DNA from: Sphingopyxis sp. 113P3
GTDB taxonomy: Bacteria; Pseudomonadota; Alphaproteobacteria; Sphingomonadales; Sphingomonadaceae
Assembly: GCF_001278035.1 (NCBI RefSeq)
Contig: NZ_CP009452.1
Coordinates: forward strand, 3,009,501 to 3,073,500
Direction: 5' to 3'
Length of the DNA: 64,000 nucleotides
Part shown: positions 29,474 to 39,049 of the stretch, piece after piece
Layout of the letters: the number at the start of each line of letters is the position of its first letter
How positions within the stretch are numbered: position 1 is the stretch's first letter
Made by a program: the position numbers and the translations under genes
The notes under the pieces: model-generated
What the model saw: only the letters and a program-made list of their open reading frames with translations
Told to the model about the DNA's origin: nothing
The model's database searches: none

Positions 29474-29986
29474 ATGCGCCGCGCCGCCCTTGCCGCCCTG
29501 CTCGCGATCCTGCTGACCGCTAGCGGCTGCAAGACGGGGTCCGCGCGCGAGAGCGCAGCGTGCGAGGGCGTGCCGCAGCTGGCGTCCCGGGGCCGGGTTA
29601 CCGATGCGGCTGACCTGCTCGATCCGCGGACGGAGGTGCGCCTCGCCGACCGGCTGGCGCGTTACGAGAAGGCGACGCGGCACCAGATGGTCGTGGTCAC
29701 GGCAGCGAGCCTCAGCGGCGCGCGGGTCGATAATTTCGGGACCTGCCTCGGCAATCGGTGGGGGATCGGTGACAGCGACCGCAATGACGGGATCCTGATC
29801 CTGATTGCGCCCAGCGAACGGCAAATGCGCATCGCGACGGGGAGCGGGATGGAGACGATATTGACCGACGACAAGGCTTTGAAGATCGTCCAGAGGATGA
29901 CCCCCTATTTCGCAGAAGGCGATTATGCCGGCGGCCTTTTCGACGGCGTCGAGGCGATTGCCGCGCAGACGGGAGAAATGCGATGA
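29474..29986 (+). CDS. TPM-domain lipoprotein (short YgcG-like)
   Basis: This 170-residue protein has a lipoprotein signal (LLAILLTASGC) and a single TPM domain (VTDAADLLDP, RHQMVVVTAASLSGARVDNFGTCLGNRWGIGD, NDGILILIAPSERQMRIATG). TPM domains occur in photosystem II repair factors and bacterial YgcG. Unlike its downstream neighbour it lacks the membrane and Gly-rich tail. It lies one base after lemA and overlaps the next gene by four. Confidence 0.85.
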   Translation: MRRAALAALLAILLTASGCKTGSARESAACEGVPQLASRGRVTDAADLLDPRTEVRLADRLARYEKATRHQMVVVTAASLSGARVDNFGTCLGNRWGIGDSDRNDGILILIAPSERQMRIATGSGMETILTDDKALKIVQRMTPYFAEGDYAGGLFDGVEAIAAQTGEMR

Positions 29987-30801
29987 AGGCGCTGCTGCTC
30001 GGATGGGCGCTTGGCCTGGCACTCGCCGCCTCTCCGGCGGCAGCGCAGAATTTCCCCAAGCTCACCGCACGCGTCGTCGACGAGGCCGGGATCATACCCG
30101 CTGACCGGGAGGCCGCGCTCAATGTGCAGCTCGAACAGCTCGAGGCGGCGAGTGGTCACCAGCTCGTGGTCGCGACGGTCAACAGTCTCGATGGCCGCGA
30201 CGTTGCGGACTATGGCTATCAGCTCGGCCGCGCGTGGGGGATCGGCGACAAGGAATTGGACGATGGCGTCGTCTTTCTGATCGCGCCCAACGAGCGGCGG
30301 ATGCACATCGCGGTTGGCTACGGTCTCGAACCGGTCCTGACCGACGCACTCGCCGGCCGGATCATCCGCGATCAGGTGACACCGAGGTTCAAGGTGGGCG
30401 ACTATCCCGGCGGCATCCAGGCCGGCGTCGATGCGATCTCGGAGCAGATCCAGCTTCCGCCTGAAGAGGCCGCGGCACGCGTCGCGGCAGCCGACAAGGC
30501 CGAACGCGACCGCGCCGACGACGGCGATATCGGGGGACTGATCTTCGTCGGCTTCATCGTCTTTTTCTTCTTCATCCTGCCGATGCTGAGCGCCTTCGGG
30601 CGGCGCGGAAAGCACCACCGGCGGCACCGGCCGTGGGGTGGCGCTCCGATCATCATCTGGGGCGATGGCGACTGGGGCGGCGGTAGCCGCGGGGGGTCGT
30701 CGTGGGGCGGCGGCAGCTGGAGCGGCGGAGGCGGCGGTTTCGGCGGCTTTTCGGGAGGCGGCGGGAGCTTTGGCGGCGGCGGCGCTTCGGGCGGCTGGTA
30801 G
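29983..30801 (+). CDS. TPM-domain protein with Gly/Ser-rich tail (YgcG type)
   Basis: The 272-residue protein has a signal peptide (LGWALGLALAASPAAAQ), a TPM domain (LTARVVDEAGIIPADREAAL to VDAISEQI), one membrane helix (LIFVGFIVFFFFILPML), a basic stretch and a long Gly/Ser/Trp repeat tail. That is the classic YgcG order. The domain faces the periplasm. It is paired with LemA by operon position. Confidence 0.9.
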   Translation: MKALLLGWALGLALAASPAAAQNFPKLTARVVDEAGIIPADREAALNVQLEQLEAASGHQLVVATVNSLDGRDVADYGYQLGRAWGIGDKELDDGVVFLIAPNERRMHIAVGYGLEPVLTDALAGRIIRDQVTPRFKVGDYPGGIQAGVDAISEQIQLPPEEAAARVAAADKAERDRADDGDIGGLIFVGFIVFFFFILPMLSAFGRRGKHHRRHRPWGGAPIIIWGDGDWGGGSRGGSSWGGGSWSGGGGGFGGFSGGGGSFGGGGASGGW

Positions 30802-30813
30802 GGGTAGAAGGCC

Positions 30814-31494
30814 ATGAAAGTCAGTCACGTCAGCGAAGCCGACCATGACCTCGTAACCGCCGCGGTTGCGGCGGCAGAGGCGCATACGAGCGGCGAGATC
30901 GTCACCGTCATCGCAGGGCAATCGAACGATTATGACGATGTCGCGCTCGTGTGGGCGAGCGTCATTGCCTTTCTTGCCATGTCGGTGATCGCGCTTTTCC
31001 CGGAATTCTACCAGGGGCTCTACGACCGGCTGACGGGCGGCTGGGGGCACGGTCTGACCGCGAACCAGTGGCTTGGGACGGTGATTGCGATTGGCGTCCT
31101 CAAATGGATCGGCGTGTGGCTGATCCTGCTGTGGCGGCCGCTACGGCTCTTGCTCACGCCGCGGGCGATTCTGGCGGCGCGCGTCCGCGCCCGCGCGGTC
31201 GACCTCTTCAAGGTCGGCACCGAGGCGAAGACGCTGGGGCGAACCGGCGTCCTCCTCTATGTCAGCCTGCGCGAGCACCGGGCCGACATCGTCGCCGACG
31301 AAGCGATCGCCGCCCGGGTCGCGCCGGAGGTGTGGGGTGACGCGATGGAAGCGCTGATCGAGCAGGTCCGCCAAGGTAAGCCGGGCGCCGGCATGGCCGA
31401 GGCGGTACGCCGGATGGGTATCGTCCTTGCCGAACATTTCCCGAAAGGCGAAGACAATCCCAACGAGCTGCCCGACCGGCTGATCGAGATCTGA
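30814..31494 (+). CDS. TPM-domain membrane protein (COG3762 type)
   Basis: This 226-residue protein starts with a short TPM-like half (DLVTAAVAAAEAHTSGEIVTVI), followed by two membrane helices (SVIAFLAMSVIALF and TVIAIGVLKWIGVWLILLW) and the second half of the domain (LFKVGTEAKTLGRTGVLLYVSLREHRADIVAD). The domain is thus interrupted by membrane segments. It closes the lemA-TPM operon. Confidence 0.82.
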   Translation: MKVSHVSEADHDLVTAAVAAAEAHTSGEIVTVIAGQSNDYDDVALVWASVIAFLAMSVIALFPEFYQGLYDRLTGGWGHGLTANQWLGTVIAIGVLKWIGVWLILLWRPLRLLLTPRAILAARVRARAVDLFKVGTEAKTLGRTGVLLYVSLREHRADIVADEAIAARVAPEVWGDAMEALIEQVRQGKPGAGMAEAVRRMGIVLAEHFPKGEDNPNELPDRLIEI

Positions 31495-31603
31495 TTGACC
31501 GCGGTTCGCCGGGCGTGGCCGGCGCGGCGAGGCCCTGTCTCTTCGCCCTTGGCATGCTCGGACTGAGCGATATGAGGGGTGCTCCCCTCCTGAAAGGATC
31601 GCC

Positions 31604-32149
31604 ATGACTCGCCCTCCCCCAGGCACCCCCACCGAGATCCGCTGGGAAGGCCGCTTCATCACCGTCAAGCAGCAGGGGACGTGGGAATATGTATCGCGCT
31701 CGCGCGGCATCCACGCCGCGGTGATTCTCGCGATCGACGAGGCGGCGGACGGGCGTCATGTGATCTTGGTCGAGCAATACCGCGTGCCGCTTGGGATAAA
31801 TTGTCTCGAGCTACCCGCAGGGCTGGTGGGCGACGATAGCGCCGGCGAGGCGCCGGAAACCGCCGCCGAACGCGAACTCGAAGAGGAGACGGGCTACCGC
31901 GCTTCGCATTGGCAGACAGTCGGCGAGTTCTTCAGTTCCCCGGGCATGGTCAGCGAAAGCTTTACCTTGCTCGTCGCGACGGGGCTCACGAAGGTCGGCC
32001 CGGGCGGCGGCGTCGATAGCGAAGACATCATCGTCCACCGCGTGCCGCTCTCCAGGATCGAACCCTTTGTGGCAGCGAAGCGCGCCGAGGGCTGCGGGAT
32101 CGACGTGCGGGTCGCGATGCTGCTCGCGGGCGGTTTGCTGGGCGCTTAG
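31604..32149 (+). CDS. Nudix hydrolase, ADP-ribose pyrophosphatase-like
   Basis: The 181-residue protein has a full Nudix box (G-x5-E-x7-REL-x-EE-x-G, in GDDSAGEAPETAAERELEEETGY), preceded by VEQYRVPLGINCLELPAGLVG as in ADP-sugar pyrophosphatases. It should cleave a nucleoside diphosphate linked to another moiety, with Mg2+. AGGA lies seven bases before the ATG. It converges with the rhomboid gene. Confidence 0.9.
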   Translation: MTRPPPGTPTEIRWEGRFITVKQQGTWEYVSRSRGIHAAVILAIDEAADGRHVILVEQYRVPLGINCLELPAGLVGDDSAGEAPETAAERELEEETGYRASHWQTVGEFFSSPGMVSESFTLLVATGLTKVGPGGGVDSEDIIVHRVPLSRIEPFVAAKRAEGCGIDVRVAMLLAGGLLGA

Positions 32150-32161
32150 ACCAGAGGCGGC

Positions 32162-32797
32162 CTACCGCCCCCCGAACCGCCAGCGCAGGAGCGGGCGCGC
32201 AAGCAGCAGACCGGCGATGAAGCCGCCGACATGCGCCCAGATCGCGATCGAACCGAAACCCGCGCCGCCCGCGAATCCGAGCAGAAGCTGGACACCGATC
32301 CACGCCGCGGCGAGCCAGAGCGCGCGCACCCAGTGGCTCGGGATCGGGCCAATCGCCGGCGCTTCGGAACGGCTGAAGATCAGCGCGAAGACCGCGATCA
32401 GCGAGGAGATGGCTCCGCTCGCGCCGACAACGGCGGCAGTAGAGTCCGGGTCGGCCAGCCATTGCGCGAAGGACCCCGCATAGGCGCCCGCGACCAGCAG
32501 GCCGGCGGTCGCCGCCGAACCCAGCGGCGGCTCGAGTTGGCGGCCAATGAACAAGAGCACAACGAGGTTGAAGGCAAGATGCAGAAAACCGCTGTGCAGA
32601 AAGGCTGAACTGAGCGGGGTCAGAAAAAAGGGCAGCATCGTACCCGGCGGCGCGACCAGCTCGGCGCCGAAGCGCGCCGGAATGAAGCCTGCGCCCACGA
32701 ACGCCTGATGCGTGTATCCGATTACCGCAAGAACGACCGCGACGACGACGCAGAGCAGCGCAAAGCCCGTCGTCAGGGGCGCCGGTTGCCGGTTCAT
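32162..32797 (-). CDS. Rhomboid-family intramembrane serine protease
   Basis: The 211-residue protein has about six membrane helices, the catalytic Ser in GASGAISSLIAVF and the His in IWAHVGGFIAGLLLARP, both in the expected helices. LHSGFLHLAFNLVVLLFIG is the L1/helix 2 region. It cleaves membrane protein substrates within the bilayer. It follows greA by 20 bases on the same strand. Confidence 0.91.
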   Translation of the reverse strand: MNRQPAPLTTGFALLCVVVAVVLAVIGYTHQAFVGAGFIPARFGAELVAPPGTMLPFFLTPLSSAFLHSGFLHLAFNLVVLLFIGRQLEPPLGSAATAGLLVAGAYAGSFAQWLADPDSTAAVVGASGAISSLIAVFALIFSRSEAPAIGPIPSHWVRALWLAAAWIGVQLLLGFAGGAGFGSIAIWAHVGGFIAGLLLARPLLRWRFGGR

Positions 32798-32817
32798 CGC
32801 GCGGATTCCGCCGTGGC

Positions 32818-33294
32818 TCAGATGAATTCGATCTTCGTCACCAGATAATATTTGTCGCCCGAAGGCACGGTGACTTCGACTTCGTCATCGACGCGGCGGC
32901 CGATCAGCGCACGGCCGAGCGGCGAGTTGTAGCTGATCTTGCCTTCCTTGGCGTCCGCTTCCGCCTGCCCGACGATCTGATATTTCACCGGCTTGTCGTC
33001 CTCGTCGACGAGGGTGACCGTGGCGCCGAATACGATGCGGTCGCCCGACAGCGTCGTCGGGTCGATGATCTGGGCGCGCGAAAGCCGGTCTTCGAGGTCG
33101 CCGATCGAGGCTTCGACCTGCCCCTGGCGCTCCTTGGCGGCGTGATATTCGGCATTTTCCGACAGGTCGCCATGCGCGCGCGCTTCCTCGATCGCATCGA
33201 CGATCTGCGGTCGCTCGGCTTTGAGAGCGGCGAGTTGCGCGCTCAGCTTCTCATAGCCTTCTGCCAGCATCGGTACCTTTTCAACGCTTGCCAT
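32818..33294 (-). CDS. greA: Transcription elongation factor GreA
   Basis: The 158-residue protein has the N-terminal coiled coil ([40 protein letters not shown] with the acidic tip) and the FKBP-like C-terminal domain ([19 protein letters not shown]). It inserts in the RNA polymerase secondary channel and stimulates transcript cleavage in backtracked complexes. AGGA precedes the ATG at 33294. It sits downstream of carB, a common alphaproteobacterial neighbourhood. Confidence 0.96.
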   Translation of the reverse strand: MASVEKVPMLAEGYEKLSAQLAALKAERPQIVDAIEEARAHGDLSENAEYHAAKERQGQVEASIGDLEDRLSRAQIIDPTTLSGDRIVFGATVTLVDEDDKPVKYQIVGQAEADAKEGKISYNSPLGRALIGRRVDDEVEVTVPSGDKYYLVTKIEFI

Positions 33295-33389
33295 TATCCT
33301 GTTGTCCTTTGTCAATAATCCAGCGCCAGCGAAGTTCGCCGGGCGGCTGCGCCGCTGTTTCCGTCAATGTCGGGGATGGGAGCGGTGTC

Positions 33390-36300
33390 TCAATAATAGT
33401 CCTGAAGGGGCTTCACTTCAAGACTATGCGCGCGCAGCGCGCCGATGGCGTGGGTCGCAGCGTCGCTTCCGGCCGCAGTCGTGTAATAGGCGATATCGGC
33501 CGCGAGCGCCGAGGCGCGGATCGATTGCGAGTCCTGCAGGCTCTGCCATCCTTCGGTCGTGTTGAAAATCAGCTGCACGTCGCCGTCCTTGATCCGGTCG
33601 ACGATATGCGGCCGCCCCTCGGCAACCTTGTTGACGCGCTCGACGGCGATCCCCTGGTCAGCGAGATAGTCGGCGGTCCCGCCGGTCGCAATCACTTGCC
33701 ACCCCCAACCAGCAAGGCGCCGGACGGACTCGATGATCCGCGGCTTGTCGCTGTCCTTGACCGACACGAACAGTCGCCCCCCGGTCGGCAGCCGGTCGCC
33801 CGCGCCAAGCTGCGCCTTGGCAAAGGCCAGATTGAAATCGCTGTCGATTCCCATGACTTCGCCCGTTGATTTCATCTCGGGACTGAGCACCGGGTCGGTG
33901 CCGGGGAAACGCGAGAAGGGGAAGACCGCTTCCTTCACCGCGACATGCGCGATGTTGCGGTTGATCTTCGGCAGATCGGCAAGGCGCTCGCCGGCCATCA
34001 CCCGCGCCGCGATCTTCGCGATCGGCGAGCCCACCGCCTTCGCCACGAACGGGACGGTCCGGCTCGCGCGAGGATTGACCTCGATCAGATAGACCTCGTC
34101 CCCCTGCACTGCGAACTGGATGTTCATCAGCCCCCGCACTTCGAGAGCGCGCGCAAGCGCATCGGCCTGCCGCTCGATCTCGGCGACGATGGGAGCCGGC
34201 AGGCTATAGGGCGGGATCGAGCAGGCGCTGTCGCCCGAATGGACGCCGGCTTCCTCGATATGCTGGAGGACACCTGCAACCACGACGTCGGTGCCGTCGC
34301 ACAGCGCGTCGACGTCCACCTCGATCGCATCGCGCAAATAGCGGTCGATGAGGACCGGACTGTCGCCCGACACCTGCACCGCGGTCTCGATATAATGCTC
34401 AAGCTGCGCCTGATCGTCGACGATCTCCATGGCTCGGCCGCCGAGCACATAGGAGGGGCGCGTGAGCACCGGATAACCGATACGCGCCGCGACCGCGACG
34501 GCTTCCTCGCGGCTGCGCGCAATGCCGTTCGCAGGCTGCTTCAGCCCGAGCTTGTTCACCAGCGCTGCGAAACGCTCACGGTCCTCGGCAAGGTCGATCG
34601 CATCAGGCGAGGTGCCGAGGATCGGAATTCCCGCATCGGACAGCGCCTGTGCAAGCTTGAGCGGCGTCTGGCCGCCAAACTGGACGATCACCCCGACAAG
34701 CTGGCCCTTCGACTGCTCGACGTGCAGGATCTCAAGAACATCCTCGGCGGTCAGCGGCTCGAAATAGAGGCGGTCGGAGGTATCATAGTCGGTCGACACC
34801 GTCTCGGGATTGCAGTTGACCATGATCGTTTCATAGCCCGCCTCTTCGAGTGCGAAGCAGGCGTGACAGCAGCAATAGTCGAACTCGATCCCCTGGCCGA
34901 TCCGGTTGGGCCCGCCGCCCAGAATGACGATTTTCTTGCGCTCGCTCGGGTTCGCCTCGCATTCCGCCTCGCCGAAAGTCGGCGCTTCATAGGTCGAATA
35001 GAGATAGGGCGTCCTCGCCTGAAACTCCGCGGCGCATGTATCGATCGTCTTGAACACCGGACGCACGCCGAGGCGGTGGCGCAGCGCGCGCACCTCGGCC
35101 TCGGTCACGCCGCCGGTCATCGCCTTGACCGCATCGTGGATGAGCCCGCTGCCATGGGCGGTCGCACGCCTCGTGCCCGGCTGAAGGTTCGCCGACTGAA
35201 GCGCGAGATAGGCGAGGCGTTTATCCGAAAAGCCCATCGCCTTGAGGCGCCGCAGCCCCTCGGCATCGCGCGGCAGGCCGTTGCGGCACACTTTCTCTTC
35301 CGCCGCCACAATCTCTGCGATCCGTTCGAGAAACCACATGTCATAGCCCGCGACGCGGTTGATGTCCTCGAGCGGCAGACCCTCGCGGATCGCCTGCGCG
35401 GTGTTGAGCAGCCGGTCGGGGGTACGCTGGGCGAGTTCATTGCGGAGCTGGTCGTGCGCCGCGCCTTTCAGCCGGTCGACGACGTTGAAGCCGCTCAGTC
35501 CGGTTTCGAGCCCGCGGAGCGCCTTTTGCAGGCTCTCGTGGATCGTGCGGCCGATCGCCATCACCTCGCCGACCGATTTCATCGTGGTCGACAGCGAGGG
35601 CTCGGCCCCCTTGAATTTCTCGAAGGCAAAGCGCGGGATCTTGGTGACGACATAGTCGATCGTGGGCTCGAACGACGCGGGCGTGACGCCGGTGATGTCG
35701 TTCATGATCTCATCGAGCGTGTAGCCGACCGCGAGCTTTGCTGCGACCTTCGCAATCGGGAAGCCTGTTGCCTTCGACGCAAGCGCCGAGGAGCGCGACA
35801 CCCGCGGGTTCATTTCGATCACGATCAGGCGGCCGTCCCTGGGATTGACCGCGAACTGGACGTTCGATCCGCCCGTCTCGACCCCGATCTCGCGCAGCAC
35901 CGCGATGCTGGCGTTGCGCATGATCTGATATTCCTTGTCGGTCAGCGTCAGCGCGGGCGCGACGGTGATGCTGTCACCGGTATGCACGCCCATCGGATCG
36001 ACATTCTCGATCGAGCAGATGATGATGCAATTGTCCTTGCGGTCGCGCACCACCTCCATCTCATATTCTTTCCAGCCGAGGAGCGATTCCTCGATCAGGA
36101 CCTCGGTGGTCGGCGACGCGATCAGGCCGCCGCGGACGATCTGCTCGAATTCCTCGCGGTTATAGGCAATGCCGCCGCCGGTGCCGCCGAGCGTGAAGGA
36201 GGGGCGGATAATCGCGGGAAGGCCGGTACGATCGAGAATCTTCAGCGCTTCCTCAAGCGTGTGCGCGACGCCCGAGCGCGCGCTTTCGAGGCCAATCTTG

Positions 36301-36710
36301 TCCATCGCGTCACGGAATTTCTGGCGGTCCTCGGCCTTGTCGATCGCCTCGGCGTCGGCGCCGATCATCTCGACGCCGAATTTGGCGAGCGTCCCGTCCT
36401 GCGCGAGCGCAAGCGCGGTGTTGAGCGCGGTCTGCCCGCCCATCGTCGGGAGCACCGCGTCGGGTCGTTCCTTTTCGATGATCTTGGCAACGATCTCGGG
36501 CGTGATCGGCTCCACATAGGTCGCATCGGCAAGATCAGGATCGGTCATGATCGTTGCCGGATTGGAGTTGACGAGGACGATCCGGTAGCCCTCCTCCTTC
36601 AGCGCCTTGATCGCCTGGGTCCCCGAATAGTCGAATTCGCACGCCTGACCGATAACGATCGGGCCGGCGCCGATGACGAGGATGGATTGAATGTCGGTTC
36701 TTCTGGGCAT
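33390..36710 (-). CDS. carB: Carbamoyl-phosphate synthase large chain CarB
   Basis: The 1106-residue subunit makes carbamoyl phosphate for arginine and pyrimidines. It has two homologous ATP-grasp synthetase halves (first: [21 protein letters not shown]; second: [20 protein letters not shown]), an oligomerisation region between them, and a C-terminal MGS-like allosteric domain. Length is close to the 1073 residues of E. coli. The long open frame on the opposite strand is a codon-bias shadow. Confidence 0.97.
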   Translation of the reverse strand: MPRRTDIQSILVIGAGPIVIGQACEFDYSGTQAIKALKEEGYRIVLVNSNPATIMTDPDLADATYVEPITPEIVAKIIEKERPDAVLPTMGGQTALNTALALAQDGTLAKFGVEMIGADAEAIDKAEDRQKFRDAMDKIGLESARSGVAHTLEEALKILDRTGLPAIIRPSFTLGGTGGGIAYNREEFEQIVRGGLIASPTTEVLIEESLLGWKEYEMEVVRDRKDNCIIICSIENVDPMGVHTGDSITVAPALTLTDKEYQIMRNASIAVLREIGVETGGSNVQFAVNPRDGRLIVIEMNPRVSRSSALASKATGFPIAKVAAKLAVGYTLDEIMNDITGVTPASFEPTIDYVVTKIPRFAFEKFKGAEPSLSTTMKSVGEVMAIGRTIHESLQKALRGLETGLSGFNVVDRLKGAAHDQLRNELAQRTPDRLLNTAQAIREGLPLEDINRVAGYDMWFLERIAEIVAAEEKVCRNGLPRDAEGLRRLKAMGFSDKRLAYLALQSANLQPGTRRATAHGSGLIHDAVKAMTGGVTEAEVRALRHRLGVRPVFKTIDTCAAEFQARTPYLYSTYEAPTFGEAECEANPSERKKIVILGGGPNRIGQGIEFDYCCCHACFALEEAGYETIMVNCNPETVSTDYDTSDRLYFEPLTAEDVLEILHVEQSKGQLVGVIVQFGGQTPLKLAQALSDAGIPILGTSPDAIDLAEDRERFAALVNKLGLKQPANGIARSREEAVAVAARIGYPVLTRPSYVLGGRAMEIVDDQAQLEHYIETAVQVSGDSPVLIDRYLRDAIEVDVDALCDGTDVVVAGVLQHIEEAGVHSGDSACSIPPYSLPAPIVAEIERQADALARALEVRGLMNIQFAVQGDEVYLIEVNPRASRTVPFVAKAVGSPIAKIAARVMAGERLADLPKINRNIAHVAVKEAVFPFSRFPGTDPVLSPEMKSTGEVMGIDSDFNLAFAKAQLGAGDRLPTGGRLFVSVKDSDKPRIIESVRRLAGWGWQVIATGGTADYLADQGIAVERVNKVAEGRPHIVDRIKDGDVQLIFNTTEGWQSLQDSQSIRASALAADIAYYTTAAGSDAATHAIGALRAHSLEVKPLQDYY

Positions 36711-36731
36711 TTCAGGCTGCTATCTTCAAAG

Positions 36732-36915
36732 CCCTCCCCTCCAGGGGAGAGGATCGGGTGAGGGTGCCGGGAGGGCGGCGGACGAGCGATGGACGAGGGC
36801 AGCGCAGAGCGTGCCGCCCGAACCCGCAAAGGGGAGACAAGGGTCCGGATTGCGGCGACGCGGCGCGGCCGCCTCGCGCTCCCACCTCTCGCCCCCTCGC
36901 GGCGCGAAGGGGGAC
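36732..36915. repeat. GC-rich intergenic repeats between carB and its upstream gene
   Basis: CTCCCCTCCAGGGGAG followed by AGGATCGGGTGAGGGTG (36734-36766) belongs to the widespread CCCTCACCC...CTCTCCCC class of intergenic proteobacterial repeats. A second related block (CGCCCCCTCGCGGCGCGAAG with flanks, 36885-36915) lies nearby. They separate carB from the small upstream gene. Confidence 0.6.
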
Positions 36916-36935
36916 AGCAAGGCCAGGGACATCGC

Positions 36936-37241
36936 TCATTGGATGTTCCGATCGATGCCGATCTGGGGGTTCGTCCCGCCCACCTCGGCAATGAATTCGA
37001 GCACGGGACGCGCGGTCGAGGCGATCCACGCAGCGTCCGGGACAATATCTTCATATTCGAAGATGAGGTGGTGGCGGCCGACCCCGCGCGCCTCGGAAAA
37101 GCCACGCGCTTCGGCGAGCTGCACCGCCTCATAGGGCAGGCGCCGCGCGCAGGTGATGTGGAGCCGCACGCCCGCGCCCCAGCGTTCGGGGTGCGCGGCA
37201 GCATCGGCCGCCAGCGCACCGAGCTCGTCTTCCATGCTCAC
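36936..37241 (-). CDS. Small protein of unknown function between carA and carB
   Basis: The 101-residue protein has no recognised domain. It is acidic at the start (MEDELGALAADAAAHPERWG), with a middle ITCARRLPYEAVQLAEARGF and an end VGGTNPQIGIDRNIQ, and no signal or membrane segment. The GTG start at 37241 overlaps the carA stop (GTGA); an ATG two codons later is the alternative. Its position in the carA-carB transcript suggests co-expression with carbamoyl-phosphate synthase, but I cannot assign a role. Confidence 0.7.
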   Translation of the reverse strand: MSMEDELGALAADAAAHPERWGAGVRLHITCARRLPYEAVQLAEARGFSEARGVGRHHLIFEYEDIVPDAAWIASTARPVLEFIAEVGGTNPQIGIDRNIQ

Positions 37242-38410
37242 TTGAGGCCGCCCACGAATTTCTCGAACAGGTAGAAGCTGTCCTGCGGCCCCGGGCTTGC
37301 CTCGGGGTGATATTGCACGCTGAATGCCTTCTTGCCCGTGATCGCGATGCCGCAGTTTGAGCCGTCAAACAGGCTCTTGTGTGTTTCCACCACGCCTTCG
37401 GGGAGCGTTGCGGCGTCGACCGCGAAGCCATGGTTCATGCTGGTAATTTCGACCACGCCGTCCTCGGCGCGCTGGACGGGATGATTTGCGCCGCGGTGGC
37501 CCTGGTGCATCTTTATCGTCTTTGCGCCGACCGCGAGCCCCAGCATCTGGTGACCAAGACAGATGCCGAAGAGCGGAATGTCACGCTCGAGCAGCCCCCT
37601 GATCACGGGCACCGCATAATCGCCCGTCGCGGCCGGGTCGCCTGGGCCGTTCGAGAGGAACACGCCGTCGGGATCATGGCTCAGCACCTCTTCGAGGGTC
37701 GCGGTTGCAGGCACCACCGTGACGCGCGCGCCGGCCTTTACGAGGTTGCGGAAAATATTGTCCTTCGCGCCATAGTCGATCGCAACGACATGCGGACGTT
37801 CGCCGCCCTCGGCGTTTGCATAGCCATGTCCGAGCGTCCACGCGCCGCCGGTCCAGGCGCCGGTGTCGGTGCGGCTGACATCCTTTGCAAGGTCGAGTCC
37901 CTCGAGCCCCGACCAGCCTCGCGCCATCGCGAGCAATTCGTCGATGTCGAACCTGCTCTCCGCGCTATGCGCAATCACACCATTGGGAGCGCCGGCGTCA
38001 CGGATGCGACGAGTGAGCGCGCGGGTGTCGATCCCCGCGAGCCCGATCACCCCCTGCTCGGCCATCCATTCAGGAAGCGTCTGGACGCTGCGGAAATTGC
38101 TGGGGCTCGTTGGAAGCTCGCGCGTGATCGCACCGAGCGCGCCGTGCACGCCGCGCTCCATATCGTCGGGGTTCGCGCCGACATTGCCGATGTGGGGGAA
38201 AGTGAACGTAACGATCTGCCCCGCATAGCTCGGATCAGTCAGGATTTCCTGATAGCCGGTCATCGAGGTGTTGAAGCAGATTTCGCCAACCGCGGCGCCG
38301 GTCGCCCCATAGCCGATACCCCACAGGATCGTGCCATCGGCGAGGACAAGAACGCCGGTCGCGCCCGAAGGCTGGATTCGGGGCGCGACGGATGGGTTGG
38401 CTGCTGCCAT
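37238..38410 (-). CDS. carA: Carbamoyl-phosphate synthase small chain CarA
   Basis: The 390-residue glutaminase subunit has the CPSase small-chain N-terminal domain (GVLVLADGTILWGIGYGATG, FNTSMTGYQEILTDPSYAGQ) and a class I glutamine amidotransferase domain with the nucleophile Cys in FGICLGHQMLGLAVG and the His-Glu end in YHPEASPGP. It feeds ammonia to CarB. It diverges from yqeY. Confidence 0.97.
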   Translation of the reverse strand: MAAANPSVAPRIQPSGATGVLVLADGTILWGIGYGATGAAVGEICFNTSMTGYQEILTDPSYAGQIVTFTFPHIGNVGANPDDMERGVHGALGAITRELPTSPSNFRSVQTLPEWMAEQGVIGLAGIDTRALTRRIRDAGAPNGVIAHSAESRFDIDELLAMARGWSGLEGLDLAKDVSRTDTGAWTGGAWTLGHGYANAEGGERPHVVAIDYGAKDNIFRNLVKAGARVTVVPATATLEEVLSHDPDGVFLSNGPGDPAATGDYAVPVIRGLLERDIPLFGICLGHQMLGLAVGAKTIKMHQGHRGANHPVQRAEDGVVEITSMNHGFAVDAATLPEGVVETHKSLFDGSNCGIAITGKKAFSVQYHPEASPGPQDSFYLFEKFVGGLK

Positions 38411-38542
38411 TTAAACTGCTCCGGACGGAAGGCTAAACGGCCGACCAACTAGGCGTCAAAAAAGTGATTCACAAGCTATCGGATTTGGAAACTTCCCGCT
38501 AAGAGTGCTTCTTTCCCACATTGCAGCGCAAAGAGGACACGC

Positions 38543-38995
38543 ATGATTCGCGATGACATCAAGGCTGCGCAGGTTGCCGCGATGAAAGCAGGCGACAAGG
38601 CGCGTTTGGGCACGATCCGGCTGATGCTGGCCAAGATCAAGGACCGCGACATCGAACTGCGCACCGGCACCGCGCCCGCCGACGACGATGTGCTCGTCAC
38701 CGATGTGCTTCAGAAAATGGTCAAGCAGCGCCGCGAATCGATCACCATGTATGAACAGGGCGGTCGGCAGGAACTCGCCGACGTCGAGGCGGCCGAAGTC
38801 GCGGTGATCGAGGAATTCCTGCCCGCGCAGCTTTCGGAGGAAGACGCGACCGCCGCAATCAGGGCGATCGTTGCCGAACTCGGCGCGACCAGCCTCAAGG
38901 ACATGGGCCGCGTGATGGCAGCGGTGAAGGAGCGTCACGGATCCAGGCTCGACATGAGCAAGGCGAGCGGCTGGGTGAAGGCCGCATTGGGCTGA
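38543..38995 (+). CDS. GatB/YqeY domain-containing protein
   Basis: This 150-residue protein (MIRDDIKAAQVAAMKAGDKARLGTIR, LRTGTAPADDDVLVTDVLQKMVKQRRES, EEFLPAQLSE) is a typical stand-alone YqeY protein, related to the tail domain of GatB and implicated in tRNA-dependent amidation or tRNA metabolism without a fixed role. GAGGA precedes the ATG. Its place before dnaG-rpoD is the usual alphaproteobacterial variant of the macromolecular synthesis operon, where other bacteria have rpsU. Confidence 0.92.
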   Translation: MIRDDIKAAQVAAMKAGDKARLGTIRLMLAKIKDRDIELRTGTAPADDDVLVTDVLQKMVKQRRESITMYEQGGRQELADVEAAEVAVIEEFLPAQLSEEDATAAIRAIVAELGATSLKDMGRVMAAVKERHGSRLDMSKASGWVKAALG

Positions 38996-39049
38996 TCCCG
39001 TTCCTGCACCCCGCTTGCCGGCGGGGTCCGGGGTGGGCATATCGAGATC

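Noticed and set aside
33945..36761. A very long open frame opposite carB
   Set aside because: It mirrors the third-position GC bias of carB; its translation shows no domain and carB is unambiguous.
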